Shown here piece by piece: positions 52,401 to 60,315 of a stretch of DNA of 61,329 bases. Where the stretch lies: the IMG/VR virus record IMGVR_UViG_3300010430_000035, positions 1 to 61,329 of that record. One strand, 5' to 3'. The number at the start of each line of letters is the position of its first letter. Position 1 is the stretch's first letter. Origin of the DNA: a virus. The position numbers and the translations under genes are program-made. The notes beneath the pieces were generated by a model that made no database searches, was not told the origin of the DNA, and was given only the letters and a program-made list of their open reading frames with translations.

Positions 52401-55400
52401 TGGCACGTACTACGAGGAGGAAGACTGGCGCGACTTCCGAAGAGAGAATGAGGACCTCTCTCGTGAGCTGTTCCCAGAGTGGTGGCAGGACTTCGATGAG
52501 CGGTGGAATGCTCGTCACAATCAGTTCAAACCTAACCCAGACTCCAAGCTCTACAGCCGTTTTGTTAGCCCGAGTGTGGAAGCAGACCTTACTGTCAACT
52601 CTGTGAACCGAGCAATCAGGGAGCGCTTCCCTGACGTTGCCGAGAGGTTTGATAGCACCAGCGAGATGGACAGGGTTTTTCGTGGGCTTGGTTACGGCTA
52701 CATGAGTGAGCAGGACCCTGTCTCGGTAATGGTGAACCCAACCAAGGGCGAGCTCATCCGGTATCTCGAGACCTCTGATTCAGGGGAGCTGCGCTGGTAT
52801 CAGGAGCCACAGACAGGTGAATTTTGGTTCTGGGACGCGAACCGCTCGTGGCACGGCATGGTGCTGGCGGGCATGGCGCTGAACAACCCTAGCAAATACA
52901 GCGAGATGAGCGAGTCGTTCGAGGTCGAGGAGGACCGCCCATACGTCAGCTTCCGCAAGGACACAGAGGCATACCGCGAGTGGATGAACGCCTCTGACAA
53001 CATTATTCGTCAACGCAACACGGACCTCGATGGTCCGGAGTTGGTGCTGGGCTTTAGAGACACCCATCGGTACAGGTTCCCAGACGGCGGCACGGCGGGC
53101 TTCAAGAAGCCTGCGCCCCGCGACTACTCGTACAGCCGCATGGCGCAGGACTCTGAGCTGCTTCAGAAAGCTCGGGATGAGGGCAGGGCACTGCCCGCAC
53201 CCATGAGCCAGACGCGCCAGAAAGCTATTGAAGAGAATGACCAGTATTACTGGGACGACTATAAAATCGTCGACGGCATGTACTACGAGGAGGAAGACTG
53301 GGAGGCGTTTAAGGACGCTAACGAGGACCTATGGAAAGAGCCGGAGCAGCCCAAGTCTCCGATGGCTGAGCGGTTCCGCTTAATGGAACTGCAGCGCAAT
53401 CGGCGCTCTGGTGCCGACTACAAGCCCAAGGCTGGGCACCGCTTCTCTCCATACGATTACGAACAGTTCCGCGAGATGAAGGGCTCGCAGCCGTGGACTA
53501 AGGAGCTCGTGGAGAAGTACCTCGGTCCGGATGCCAAGCCGGCAGAGATTGCGGATATGACTCGCGTGTACGACGCGGAGTTCATCGAGAAGCTGTCACC
53601 AACACCGCTGTCAGAAGATGAGGTGGTGCAGTTCGAGGGCTTCAACTACAGTCGAGCTCAGGTAGCCAGCCTGCCCAACGGCACGCCGGTCCTGAAGAAC
53701 CCCTCACGCGAAGAGCTGCGCTTCATGCTGCAGATGGTGGAGGGCACTGTGCGCAAGGGTGAGCCCAGCGTGCGCTTTGCCGTGGACAATGACGGTAATT
53801 TCCACTTCTTCGATTCTGCCTACAGCCACAGAGAGATGGCTGCGGTAGTCGAGGACCCCAATGCCTTCATGCGCCCCGACCCGAAGAAGAAGCCGATTCC
53901 ATCTGGTCGCGGAAAACCCTACGAGGAGTTCAACCGCCAGTTGTTCTATATGCGCCGTAACAGCGGCACCCGTGCGGCGATGGAGAAGTTCGTCACGCTC
54001 GACGACCTGAAGAACGACAATGTACTGGAGAACACCAAGTCTGGTCTTGAGTACGCCCCAAACCTGAAGGCAGCGGAATCCGCCGCATCACCGACGCCGG
54101 CGTACAAGACGCCAGCACCGCGAGACTACCGGTTCAGTCGCCCGACCGTCAGCACGGTCGATGAGTTTGTCGACACCACCATGACCCAGCTGAACCGGAC
54201 CTCTCGCACGCTCGCCGGCAAGGTGGACGCGACAGGTCAGAAGGGCAAGTTCCGTGCGCTGGTTCGCATGAAGGGCGACAAGGCAGCCAAGTTGGCGGAC
54301 GCCAATATGAAGCGGGTGCTGCGCAAGCTGTGGAGCGACCGCGACAAACAGTTCACCGGACCGGATGAGCTGCTGGCGTATTTCGATGAGATTGCCGCAG
54401 AGGTCAGTAGAGGCATCCTGAAGGACGGTCACCTGTTGCGCGAGTCAGAGGGCAAGGCGGAGTATCGCTACGCAGGGGTGGACGAGATTCCGCAGATTCG
54501 TGCCACGCTCGCCGGCACGGTGTTGACGATGATGGACGACCCAGAGGTTGACCCAGTCGACACCGCGGCTTACCTGAAGTGGACCATGGACCATGACGGG
54601 CACATCTATGCGGACGGCGTTGGCAAGACGTCGACCGCGCTAGCCAGCTGGATTCTGGCACGCGAAGGAATTGCTCCGCCCAACCTGCCGTACTTCAAGG
54701 ACTATATTGCCAAGGTGGATGAGGCGAAGAGTGGTCCGGCGCCGTATCCGGAGTTCCGGAGCTACTACAAGTCGCTGGTCCGCAGCCGCAACTACAGCAA
54801 ACAGAACTACTACGATTTTGATGCCCCCGAGACGGCGATTGCGGACGCAGAGTATTCTCGTGATGAGCTGACCGAGAGCCCTTCTTTTATGCAGTGGTTT
54901 GAAGGCTCAAAGATTGCAGACGGCTACGGAAGACCGATTGTTTTGTATCGGGGCTCCAAGGGCGGCTCGAACAACCCCAACTCTCTGGGGGTGAAGACGT
55001 TTACCTCTGGCTTCGGTACGGCGACACAGTATGCCGAGAACGATATAGCGACGTACCTGCAAGAGTGGCGCGGGGACCGTGACCCGAAAATAGGTGCCTA
55101 TGCGGTCAACGTCCAGAACCCCTTTGCGCCAACTGAAGAGGACATCTCCGCGGTGCCGATACCGGTTCGCCGGCACGTAGGGCTAGATGACCTAGAGGCG
55201 GCTTTGGCGTCGGGCGAGGAGCTGGGCTCGGACAGGGTTGTTGCTCGCAGGATAGAAAGGAAATTTTATAAACAGTATCTGCGCGAGATAGCTGACTACT
55301 GGACCGACGTAATGATTAAGCTCAGCCCAGCGGAGCCGACGGTCGCTGAGAAACGCCGAGCGCGTCTGCTGGTGCATAGGGGTGTCAGCGACAAGCCCTT

Positions 55401-58400
55401 TGTCGCACTCCCGCCCAGTCCTTATGTCGCGGTGTTTATTTTTGATTCCGAGCTGGTCGCCAAGGCGGCGCAGATTCTTGGTTATGACGGCGCGGTTTAT
55501 CACGACCAAGGCGGTTGGCGCTCGCACGGCGATGCGACGGGTCTGTTCCATGAGGTCCGCCCGTTCGACTCAAGCCAGATTATGCGCATCGACGATGCGG
55601 GCAAGGGCTACTACGGTGAAGAGCTCGACAACTACCAGAAGCCGATGCGGTACAGCCGCGGCGTTATCAGTGGTTGGGGCAACGACAATGCGACCGGCGA
55701 CCCAGCGGAGGATGCCGCATGGATGGAGCAGGTCCGTGCCTCGAAGCAGCAGCAGCAGGATGATGCGGCTCGTCTGAAGCGCCTTCGTCAGGAGGGTCGC
55801 AGCGGCGTCCCCATCAGCACCAACCACATTGCCGAAAGCTCCGGCATGGGGCGCGGGCATCACTGGGTAGTGGACCGCTCCGGCACAACTCACGGCTACA
55901 TCGTCGAAGACCCCACCACGCAGGGCTATATTGCTTACAGACTTGACGGTACAGAGATGGCTCGTGGCTCAAGCATGGAGGGCGTCGGAGACGGGTTTAC
56001 AACCAACTCGCAGTACGTGGACCCTCGCAGCGAGCCTCGCGCTCCCATGGAGCTGCCGAAGATGTACGACTCCATGTATTCACGCCCGAGCTACAAGGAA
56101 GCCTACTCGATGTTCTGGGAGGACAACCCGAACTTCAAGAAGTGGTTCAAGGGCTCCAAGGCGGTCAGCGATGGCGGCACGCCAATCCGGCTGTATCGCG
56201 GCGCATCCGGTCTCGAGGGTCTTGGTAGGGGCGAGGACGGCGCAGGCATCAGCCTGACCGACAGCCCCACTGCAGCGGCAACCTATGCGGTGCAGGATAT
56301 GCCCAACCCGTTCAACCCTTCACACTCGGTGGGGAATCACCGCACCGGCGCATGGTATGCGCGTGTCACGAAGCCGCTGGTCCTCACTAAGCGGATGTTC
56401 TACAACAAGGACAGCTTTATCGCCGCGGTGACCAAGCAGGCTGACAGTAAGAAGGTGGCGCGTCAGGTGATGGCTGCCCTTAACTGGAGGTCGTTGGGTG
56501 AGCGTGGCGATGACTTGATTAGCAACCAGTCGTATGGCTTTAGCATTATCAATATGCCGGTCGTTGTGGCGGCACTGAAGGAGCTGGGCTTTGACGGAGT
56601 GAGGCTGCTGTCGACACCAACAACGGTTAGCGAGCCGAGCAAAATGGTTGCGGTGCGCGACATTGCCCAGAAGGAGATGACAGAGCAGTTTGGCAAGACC
56701 AGTTTCCGCGGAGCGTCGGGCGAGCCGGTGATGGAAGAGTGGCGCGTGTTTGAAGAGTCGCAGCTGTCGAGCGCAATCAGCCCGAGCGTAGGCTATCGTG
56801 GCGACAAGGTGTACTCTCGTCCGAGCGCGGACCCAGAGATTGAGTCCATGCTAAAGCGCCTGATGGCGACACCGCAGGAGGACCTGACAGCTCTGGACCG
56901 CATCCGCGAGTATGTGAACCGCCTTGGCGCGTTCAATCTGCTGGGCGTGCGTCAGGGCATTATCGACAGCGCCGCCAGCTGGGAGGCTTGGGAGCGCGGT
57001 CAGTCGATGGACGGCAACCTGCTGGACGCCTCCATCAGTCCGTATAAAGCCATCGCCGCCACGAAGAACCTGAACGGCGTGATGGCTGCCATTATGCTGA
57101 AGGGTGTGCCGGTCTATAAGGACGGCTCGTTCCAGATGGTTCGTGGCAGGAAAGGCATTGCTGAAATCTTCAGTCAGCTGACCGAGAGTCAGTGGGGCAA
57201 CCTGATGGCGGAGTGGGAGCTTTACGCAGCAGCCCGCCGCGCCAACCAGCTGATTAAGCAGAAGAACAAAGACGGCACCAGCCGCGAGAAACTGTTTACC
57301 CAGAAGGACATCGACCGCGCTCTGGCTAACGCGCAGAAGTACAAGCTCGATGACGGCACCCTGCTGTTCGAGAGTGTGTTTGATGAGTGGCGGAGGTTCA
57401 ACCGTCAGGTGCTGCAGATGGCGGCGCAGGCAGGCGTCCTCGACTCAGAGGCTGCGAAGGAGTGGGCGAAGAACGACTACGTCCCGTTCTATCGTGCGGT
57501 GGAAGAGGCGGCTGGCGAAGTGCAAGGACCCAAGGCAGCCGGCACCCGAGCCGGCGTGTCGGATGTCAACGCCAACCAGAAGCGCCTATGGGGCAGCGAG
57601 AAACCGCTCGGCAACATCTTTGAGAACATGATTACCAACGTCGCGTATCTGGTCGATGCCAGCTATCGCAACACCGCCATGCAGCGCGTGGTCGACCTAG
57701 CGGAAGGCTCGGTGATGACCAAGGTGCCGATGGCGGTGCAGGCGCTGAAGGTGTCGGATGACCAGATTGCCCGCGGCATGATGGCGGCAGGAATGCTTCA
57801 CGATAAGAGCGGTCGCAAGGTGACAGACGCGAAGGTTGCGCTGTCCATGGTCCGCGAGATGGGGGCAGACCAGAAGGAATACTGGGTCACCCTGTTCCGC
57901 CGCGTGAAGCCGGTAGGCAAAAACATCGTCAGCGTGCTTGTCGATGGCAAGCCGCAGTATTACGAAGTGAACGACCCGCTGATGTTGCGCACGCTGCAGG
58001 GCATGGGTCCACAGCAGTTCACCGGTGTGATGAAGTGGTTCGTCGGCGGCAAGCGCCTCCTGACAGGGGCGGTGACCATTGAGCCCAGCTTTATGATTGC
58101 CAACTTCCTGCGCGACACCCTGTCGAACTACATTCAGACGGACATGGGCAAGCTGCCGGCGCAGGGTACGCTCGGCGGTTTTGCCGAAGCCATGAAAGAG
58201 GACGAGGATATGCTCGCCCTGATGATGGCTGGCGCGGGCGGTGGTGGTCACTACGACATGAACCCGCGTGGCGTGCGTAAGCTGCTGGCGAAGAAGATGC
58301 CCAAGGCGAAGGTCGAGCCGTTTATGAAGACCATTATCGGGGCGCCGGTGAAGGGCTCGCTGTCGCTGCTCGAGGCATACCGCAAGATTGGTTCGGCGTC

Positions 58401-59586
58401 GGAGCAAGCCAACCGCATCGCCGTATATCGGCGGGTGCTGGAGAAAGGTGGCACCGTAGCAGAAGCCGCCTATCAGGCACGAGACGTTCTGAACTTCACC
58501 CGACAGGGCGACTATGGCGCCATGATGACGCTGGTCGCTGTGGTGCCGTTCCTGAACGCTCGCATTCAGGGTCTCGACCGATTGCAGCGCGGTGTCAGGC
58601 AGCAGGGCGACATCAACTTTATGGGCGTGGCGATGAAGGGCTTTGTGTATGTGGCAGCCTCTCTGGCTCTCGCATACCACAATGAAGACGAGGAGCGCTA
58701 CCAGAACCTGCCCGACTGGGACAAGGACACGTACTGGCACTTCTTCATTGGCGATGAGCACTACCGGCTGCCGAAGCCGTTCGAGGTGGGCGCCCTGTTC
58801 GGCACCGTGCCCGAGCGGATGTACCGGACCATGACCGGTCAGGACGACATGAAGCTGTTCGCAGAGCGGATTGGCGCAATGTTCTCAGAGACGTTCGCCT
58901 TTAATCCTGTGCCCCAGCTGGTCCGCCCGATTGCCGAGCAGTACATGAACAAGAGCTTCTTCACCGGCAACCCCTTGGTGGGTTATGCGGAACAGCGCCG
59001 GCAGGAGGAGGAGCAGTACAACGCCTTCACCAGCGAGACCGCCATTGCGCTGGCAGACGCCATGCCTGATGCCGCCCCAGCATGGTTGCGGTCACCAATG
59101 CGTCTGGAAGCCGCTGTAAGGGGGTATACGAGCCAGACGGGTATGTACGTCCTCAAGGTAGCCGACGCGATGACCAGAGCCGTCACAGACGCTCCTGCGA
59201 AGCCTGAGAAGGATATTAGGGACTTCCCTGTCCTCGCCCGCTTCTGGCGCTCACAGAACCCTAGAACGAATCGCTGGGTCAGCGAGATGTACGAGATGTC
59301 GAATGAGGTCGATGCGTTGTACAACAGCATTGAGCACTACAAGAAGACGATGCAGGGGGAGAAGGCTCAGGAGCTGCTGGCAGAGGAAGGGGCGAAAGCG
59401 AAGCTCGGTGCTCGCCGCGCCCTCAACGACATGAAGCGCGATATCTCGAAAATCAACAAGAAGATTCAGCAGGTAATGAACGACCGCAGCATGACGGCTG
59501 CCCAGAAGCGGAAGGAGATTGACAAGCTCAACGAGCTTCGTCTGGAGCGGGCGACTCAGGCGGCTGGGTTTGCAGAGTTATTCTAG
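46417..59586 (+). CDS. Polyvalent ejected megaprotein, 4389 aa
   Basis: One frame fills 21 percent of the window. Recognisable parts, in order: a Gly/Ala-rich membrane-like segment near 365-380; a zeta-toxin-like kinase with Walker A GGSASGKTT (1085-1093, Lys1091); a zincin-like helix HEALGH (1456-1461); tandem repeats between 1740 and 2490; a Fic-like motif HIYADGVGK (2729-2737); two ADP-ribosyltransferase-like domains with YRG near 2845 and 3261; and a long helical C-terminus (about 3470-4389) like the large polyvalent-protein domain LPD38. Eleven [YF]SR tripeptides mark the borders between 1737 and 3466. In the polyvalent protein model such giants enter the cell with the DNA and act on host defences. 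Activities are inferred. Confidence 0.85.
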   Translation: MADNYDWLTDEAKARYGITPTEPSVDPSSAPVAQDDYSSWLPEEARSKYGIEPVSFVDEGLLEQAKTDAKQAVEEDEPSILSKAEDWSVNASKLFTESASHLTGNLMSWTDLYNRDLLTPVGKQQEWLTEKFYNLNDAMNLGGVVWEGGDEGFRYVPQEEWDTKKERMRTGNVVRDIAKSLKEFKFQDSSKVDIEDIKDSAKEGEYGKVAKDTGNWMAQTNVESLPHMAVAIASLPAYALGLSDKMGQDRAAAMGEEHTFWHNLQALPFAVGAAWFERFGAEKVFGAGKEAAEEAAKQLTKDVIEKKGTEILWLATKEVAKAGRDEALTEFVQEGFFEYLGEKAFTGQDLDVGDMVERGAWGALAGGAGGAVLGGGAAGTRMATLNSQSNKARMNAMRHAHRAKKAVDDAGLHSLVDSVTAQLDANELDPFTAQTLMQYVEGNAQEIVEASPAIMEATGIAKAVVDGGLDPQSATEAVEALKAGMSQTSAQLVDAVYAMNLGSAATAAQTAAQEEEAVEAEEAETGPKTRVLEGTVAARDGTEGEAVTIYDADGNPLQATVEAVSEQGTIAVTMEDGTRELLDVGDYSANDVQSSAYPLEAVEVEGVETVGELSDDQLTAAVQSVEKQVADIADGAVPTESAAKRRQLAALKNEQARRTGGTDVEAGAATATIDQLLEGKTPAQARDAIESALDENAREIDAYRQREGSLPPDDHALIERRDDLLNAYDEAAAASERNEELMSRRSNPTTRTTNPQQQPKEKGETATAKVGMTVATDRIEDIKELLDEARAGNTEAAEEIREISRAALDEALEGMDVDTRTPSSTGLYFGDIEPSIGTQIDFEEKDHHKVVVALVEVARDFQQEQIHVRQPAEEGTDVGHEYGDGSFNTLTYNIELTADMSQADIQAALKESGLAGGTVTDGNIEAYYVGDFDEQSITDFKAGIARLTQSLGSSAGRIEQTTERLWIYGEGAGAIPYDQAGRPIQRAVRYTYSKAPALDPDAEITLDTRVDVDPVTTLAGDIYQGEQPEGTDPLLHETIDKYPLDENGLPTDPERRVLHESIVSAVLMGATPVVGRKPVAYLMLGGSASGKTTIINALKAVGAIPRDGVVHIDPDRVKTGYDSDRDEFSNDDDIGYDGLPEYWEVYDAGDSRAASVVHEESSHLKKQLTDIATDPAGLHSDILLDGTLSNLDSATKLIRKLKERGYEVKLYGATVSAETAVRRILERGKKSGRFVPMKHALGSHQGSSKVFDSVAPLVDEAWLFDTEVAKVGDGTSVPYVVASKLGTEERLQIDDKEVYDIFLGKVRLDAKSKTLREITASQGRDPESHRIPKREPTGSQSNQGERGTGPRTPLETQGYTRPSIRRGNQTQLHSRGAEPAVDPDGMTVDEVTKAISGIIMGIGGAVDIRVVQSESQVPDSATAGRFEGVWETGTSTVYLVANSLSGPRRAIEVATHEALGHLAMERIPEFKKALDSTKNLIKQVMDDMTPEEAEAYEAARQRANAAQKAYEDFINENGRPPRADSSIVKELTAAERAFSKLALTQIAGSGKAGNKGFRQALAQIAARPDFHHMSETVQAKEVIATMAEMRLRNGIMGRVKASLNKLLNRLGVTEDFNEETIVSLIQAAAVDLQAASNAVRAMQSADGYSVLTPVSSVVDILADTAWTPMPEDTRARLAEEAQRLESRMPLPEGAEERLDAIRRRLAAGDVSRVMAAVTNTRAQLEDSEDSVEESPLFSRLEGERREDRRSPHDVVGGALYSRFISPSATHLTASEVEAALERKVQSAATGEYRSYFGFMTDGDVSILVNPTMSELRRMRETSEYGELRYYQEPSTGDYWFWDAENAWHNPVIIGMVLTDDRYSHLSDEISGPYVFDGGIEVTGMLRDAWNEASDNIIYDINYDGEILVDATAGDPFTLDYQPATETAEEVAARFKTPAPRNYSYSRDITQSEMDEAILAEAKKRGLKLPKPMLPERQQAIKENDRYYWDDYVIMDGTYYEEEDWRDFRRENEDLSRELFPEWWQDFDERWNARHNQFKPNPDSKLYSRFVSPSVEADLTVNSVNRAIRERFPDVAERFDSTSEMDRVFRGLGYGYMSEQDPVSVMVNPTKGELIRYLETSDSGELRWYQEPQTGEFWFWDANRSWHGMVLAGMALNNPSKYSEMSESFEVEEDRPYVSFRKDTEAYREWMNASDNIIRQRNTDLDGPELVLGFRDTHRYRFPDGGTAGFKKPAPRDYSYSRMAQDSELLQKARDEGRALPAPMSQTRQKAIEENDQYYWDDYKIVDGMYYEEEDWEAFKDANEDLWKEPEQPKSPMAERFRLMELQRNRRSGADYKPKAGHRFSPYDYEQFREMKGSQPWTKELVEKYLGPDAKPAEIADMTRVYDAEFIEKLSPTPLSEDEVVQFEGFNYSRAQVASLPNGTPVLKNPSREELRFMLQMVEGTVRKGEPSVRFAVDNDGNFHFFDSAYSHREMAAVVEDPNAFMRPDPKKKPIPSGRGKPYEEFNRQLFYMRRNSGTRAAMEKFVTLDDLKNDNVLENTKSGLEYAPNLKAAESAASPTPAYKTPAPRDYRFSRPTVSTVDEFVDTTMTQLNRTSRTLAGKVDATGQKGKFRALVRMKGDKAAKLADANMKRVLRKLWSDRDKQFTGPDELLAYFDEIAAEVSRGILKDGHLLRESEGKAEYRYAGVDEIPQIRATLAGTVLTMMDDPEVDPVDTAAYLKWTMDHDGHIYADGVGKTSTALASWILAREGIAPPNLPYFKDYIAKVDEAKSGPAPYPEFRSYYKSLVRSRNYSKQNYYDFDAPETAIADAEYSRDELTESPSFMQWFEGSKIADGYGRPIVLYRGSKGGSNNPNSLGVKTFTSGFGTATQYAENDIATYLQEWRGDRDPKIGAYAVNVQNPFAPTEEDISAVPIPVRRHVGLDDLEAALASGEELGSDRVVARRIERKFYKQYLREIADYWTDVMIKLSPAEPTVAEKRRARLLVHRGVSDKPFVALPPSPYVAVFIFDSELVAKAAQILGYDGAVYHDQGGWRSHGDATGLFHEVRPFDSSQIMRIDDAGKGYYGEELDNYQKPMRYSRGVISGWGNDNATGDPAEDAAWMEQVRASKQQQQDDAARLKRLRQEGRSGVPISTNHIAESSGMGRGHHWVVDRSGTTHGYIVEDPTTQGYIAYRLDGTEMARGSSMEGVGDGFTTNSQYVDPRSEPRAPMELPKMYDSMYSRPSYKEAYSMFWEDNPNFKKWFKGSKAVSDGGTPIRLYRGASGLEGLGRGEDGAGISLTDSPTAAATYAVQDMPNPFNPSHSVGNHRTGAWYARVTKPLVLTKRMFYNKDSFIAAVTKQADSKKVARQVMAALNWRSLGERGDDLISNQSYGFSIINMPVVVAALKELGFDGVRLLSTPTTVSEPSKMVAVRDIAQKEMTEQFGKTSFRGASGEPVMEEWRVFEESQLSSAISPSVGYRGDKVYSRPSADPEIESMLKRLMATPQEDLTALDRIREYVNRLGAFNLLGVRQGIIDSAASWEAWERGQSMDGNLLDASISPYKAIAATKNLNGVMAAIMLKGVPVYKDGSFQMVRGRKGIAEIFSQLTESQWGNLMAEWELYAAARRANQLIKQKNKDGTSREKLFTQKDIDRALANAQKYKLDDGTLLFESVFDEWRRFNRQVLQMAAQAGVLDSEAAKEWAKNDYVPFYRAVEEAAGEVQGPKAAGTRAGVSDVNANQKRLWGSEKPLGNIFENMITNVAYLVDASYRNTAMQRVVDLAEGSVMTKVPMAVQALKVSDDQIARGMMAAGMLHDKSGRKVTDAKVALSMVREMGADQKEYWVTLFRRVKPVGKNIVSVLVDGKPQYYEVNDPLMLRTLQGMGPQQFTGVMKWFVGGKRLLTGAVTIEPSFMIANFLRDTLSNYIQTDMGKLPAQGTLGGFAEAMKEDEDMLALMMAGAGGGGHYDMNPRGVRKLLAKKMPKAKVEPFMKTIIGAPVKGSLSLLEAYRKIGSASEQANRIAVYRRVLEKGGTVAEAAYQARDVLNFTRQGDYGAMMTLVAVVPFLNARIQGLDRLQRGVRQQGDINFMGVAMKGFVYVAASLALAYHNEDEERYQNLPDWDKDTYWHFFIGDEHYRLPKPFEVGALFGTVPERMYRTMTGQDDMKLFAERIGAMFSETFAFNPVPQLVRPIAEQYMNKSFFTGNPLVGYAEQRRQEEEQYNAFTSETAIALADAMPDAAPAWLRSPMRLEAAVRGYTSQTGMYVLKVADAMTRAVTDAPAKPEKDIRDFPVLARFWRSQNPRTNRWVSEMYEMSNEVDALYNSIEHYKKTMQGEKAQELLAEEGAKAKLGARRALNDMKRDISKINKKIQQVMNDRSMTAAQKRKEIDKLNELRLERATQAAGFAELF

Positions 59587-59743
59587 CTGGAGCGTTGACA
59601 ACCAGCCCCTTGCCCGAGATGTTGCCGCTAACAATGCGGTGAAGGATGAAGAGATTTTGCGCCTGCCCGCCTGCGGCGTTCGCCGGTGACATGGGCTTGA
59701 ACTCATTGATGACCAGCCCGTGAGGCAGCGTCAGTGTTTTCAT
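59528..59743 (-). CDS. Small hypothetical protein, 71 aa
   Basis: GGGAG precedes ATG 59743. Its end overlaps the 3' end of the megaprotein gene by 59 bases on the opposite strand. Small, beta-rich, with a Pro/Glu tail. Resembles a head-fibre or cell-surface accessory only vaguely. Confidence 0.5.
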   Translation of the reverse strand: MKTLTLPHGLVINEFKPMSPANAAGGQAQNLFILHRIVSGNISGKGLVVNAPARITLQTQPPESPAPDEAR

Positions 59744-60315
59744 AGTGCCAACTCCCAGCGAACCTTCTTTGTGTCAGCCTGTGGCGCAGACCGCTTTCTG
59801 GTCTCGTCCCAGCGCTGCACGGAATCGCGCTTCTGTCCTACGTGCCAGCCGGCAGCCCTATAGATAGTGCCGGTGTGGAACTCGGTGTCCTGATAGCTGA
59901 TAGCTCTGGTTATCTGGGGCAGGTTGCGCCGGATGTCCTTGACCATGACGGAGAGTATTCGAGACGCCGTGTTCTTGGGCGCGTCAGGCGCTATAGCCAG
60001 CCGGCGGAGCTCCAGTATGGTGTCGCCATCCTTGAAACGATTAGCGGCGACAGGGGAGCTCCAGATGCCCGTGGCGTAGATGTAGCCGCAGTGCTCAGCG
60101 AGATAGGTCCGGTAGTGCTTATTGCGGGTTACGTTCGACCAGTGAATCTCCGGAAGGCGGCTATGAAAAAGCCGGTTAATGTCGCAAGCCAGCCGCACAT
60201 CACACTCCGCCACGAAGAGCTCTTTCGCGGAGGTTGGTGCCTCCCAGTCTTCTGTGTCGAAAAACAGCGGGTGCAATATGCGGGGCTCGCTCCACTTCAC
60301 GGTACGGCGTTCCAT
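59740..60315 (-). CDS. GNAT protein similar to the Mom DNA-modification family, 191 aa
   Basis: Conserved-looking parts are ELRRLAIAPDAPKNTASR (about 114-131) and ISYQDTEFHTGTIYRAAGW (about 149-167), which match the order of the Mom-type family: a strand ending in an arginine-rich loop, then SYxD, H, G, and YxAxGW. Mu Mom converts adenine to N6-methylcarbamoyladenine and so blocks restriction. I chose ATG 60315. A general phage GNAT without that activity is possible. Confidence 0.66.
   Translation of the reverse strand: MERRTVKWSEPRILHPLFFDTEDWEAPTSAKELFVAECDVRLACDINRLFHSRLPEIHWSNVTRNKHYRTYLAEHCGYIYATGIWSSPVAANRFKDGDTILELRRLAIAPDAPKNTASRILSVMVKDIRRNLPQITRAISYQDTEFHTGTIYRAAGWHVGQKRDSVQRWDETRKRSAPQADTKKVRWELAL

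Noticed and set aside
46417-59586. N4-type virion RNA polymerase in the giant gene
   Set aside because: No T7-like polymerase motifs were seen; visible motifs are of effector and polyvalent-protein kinds.
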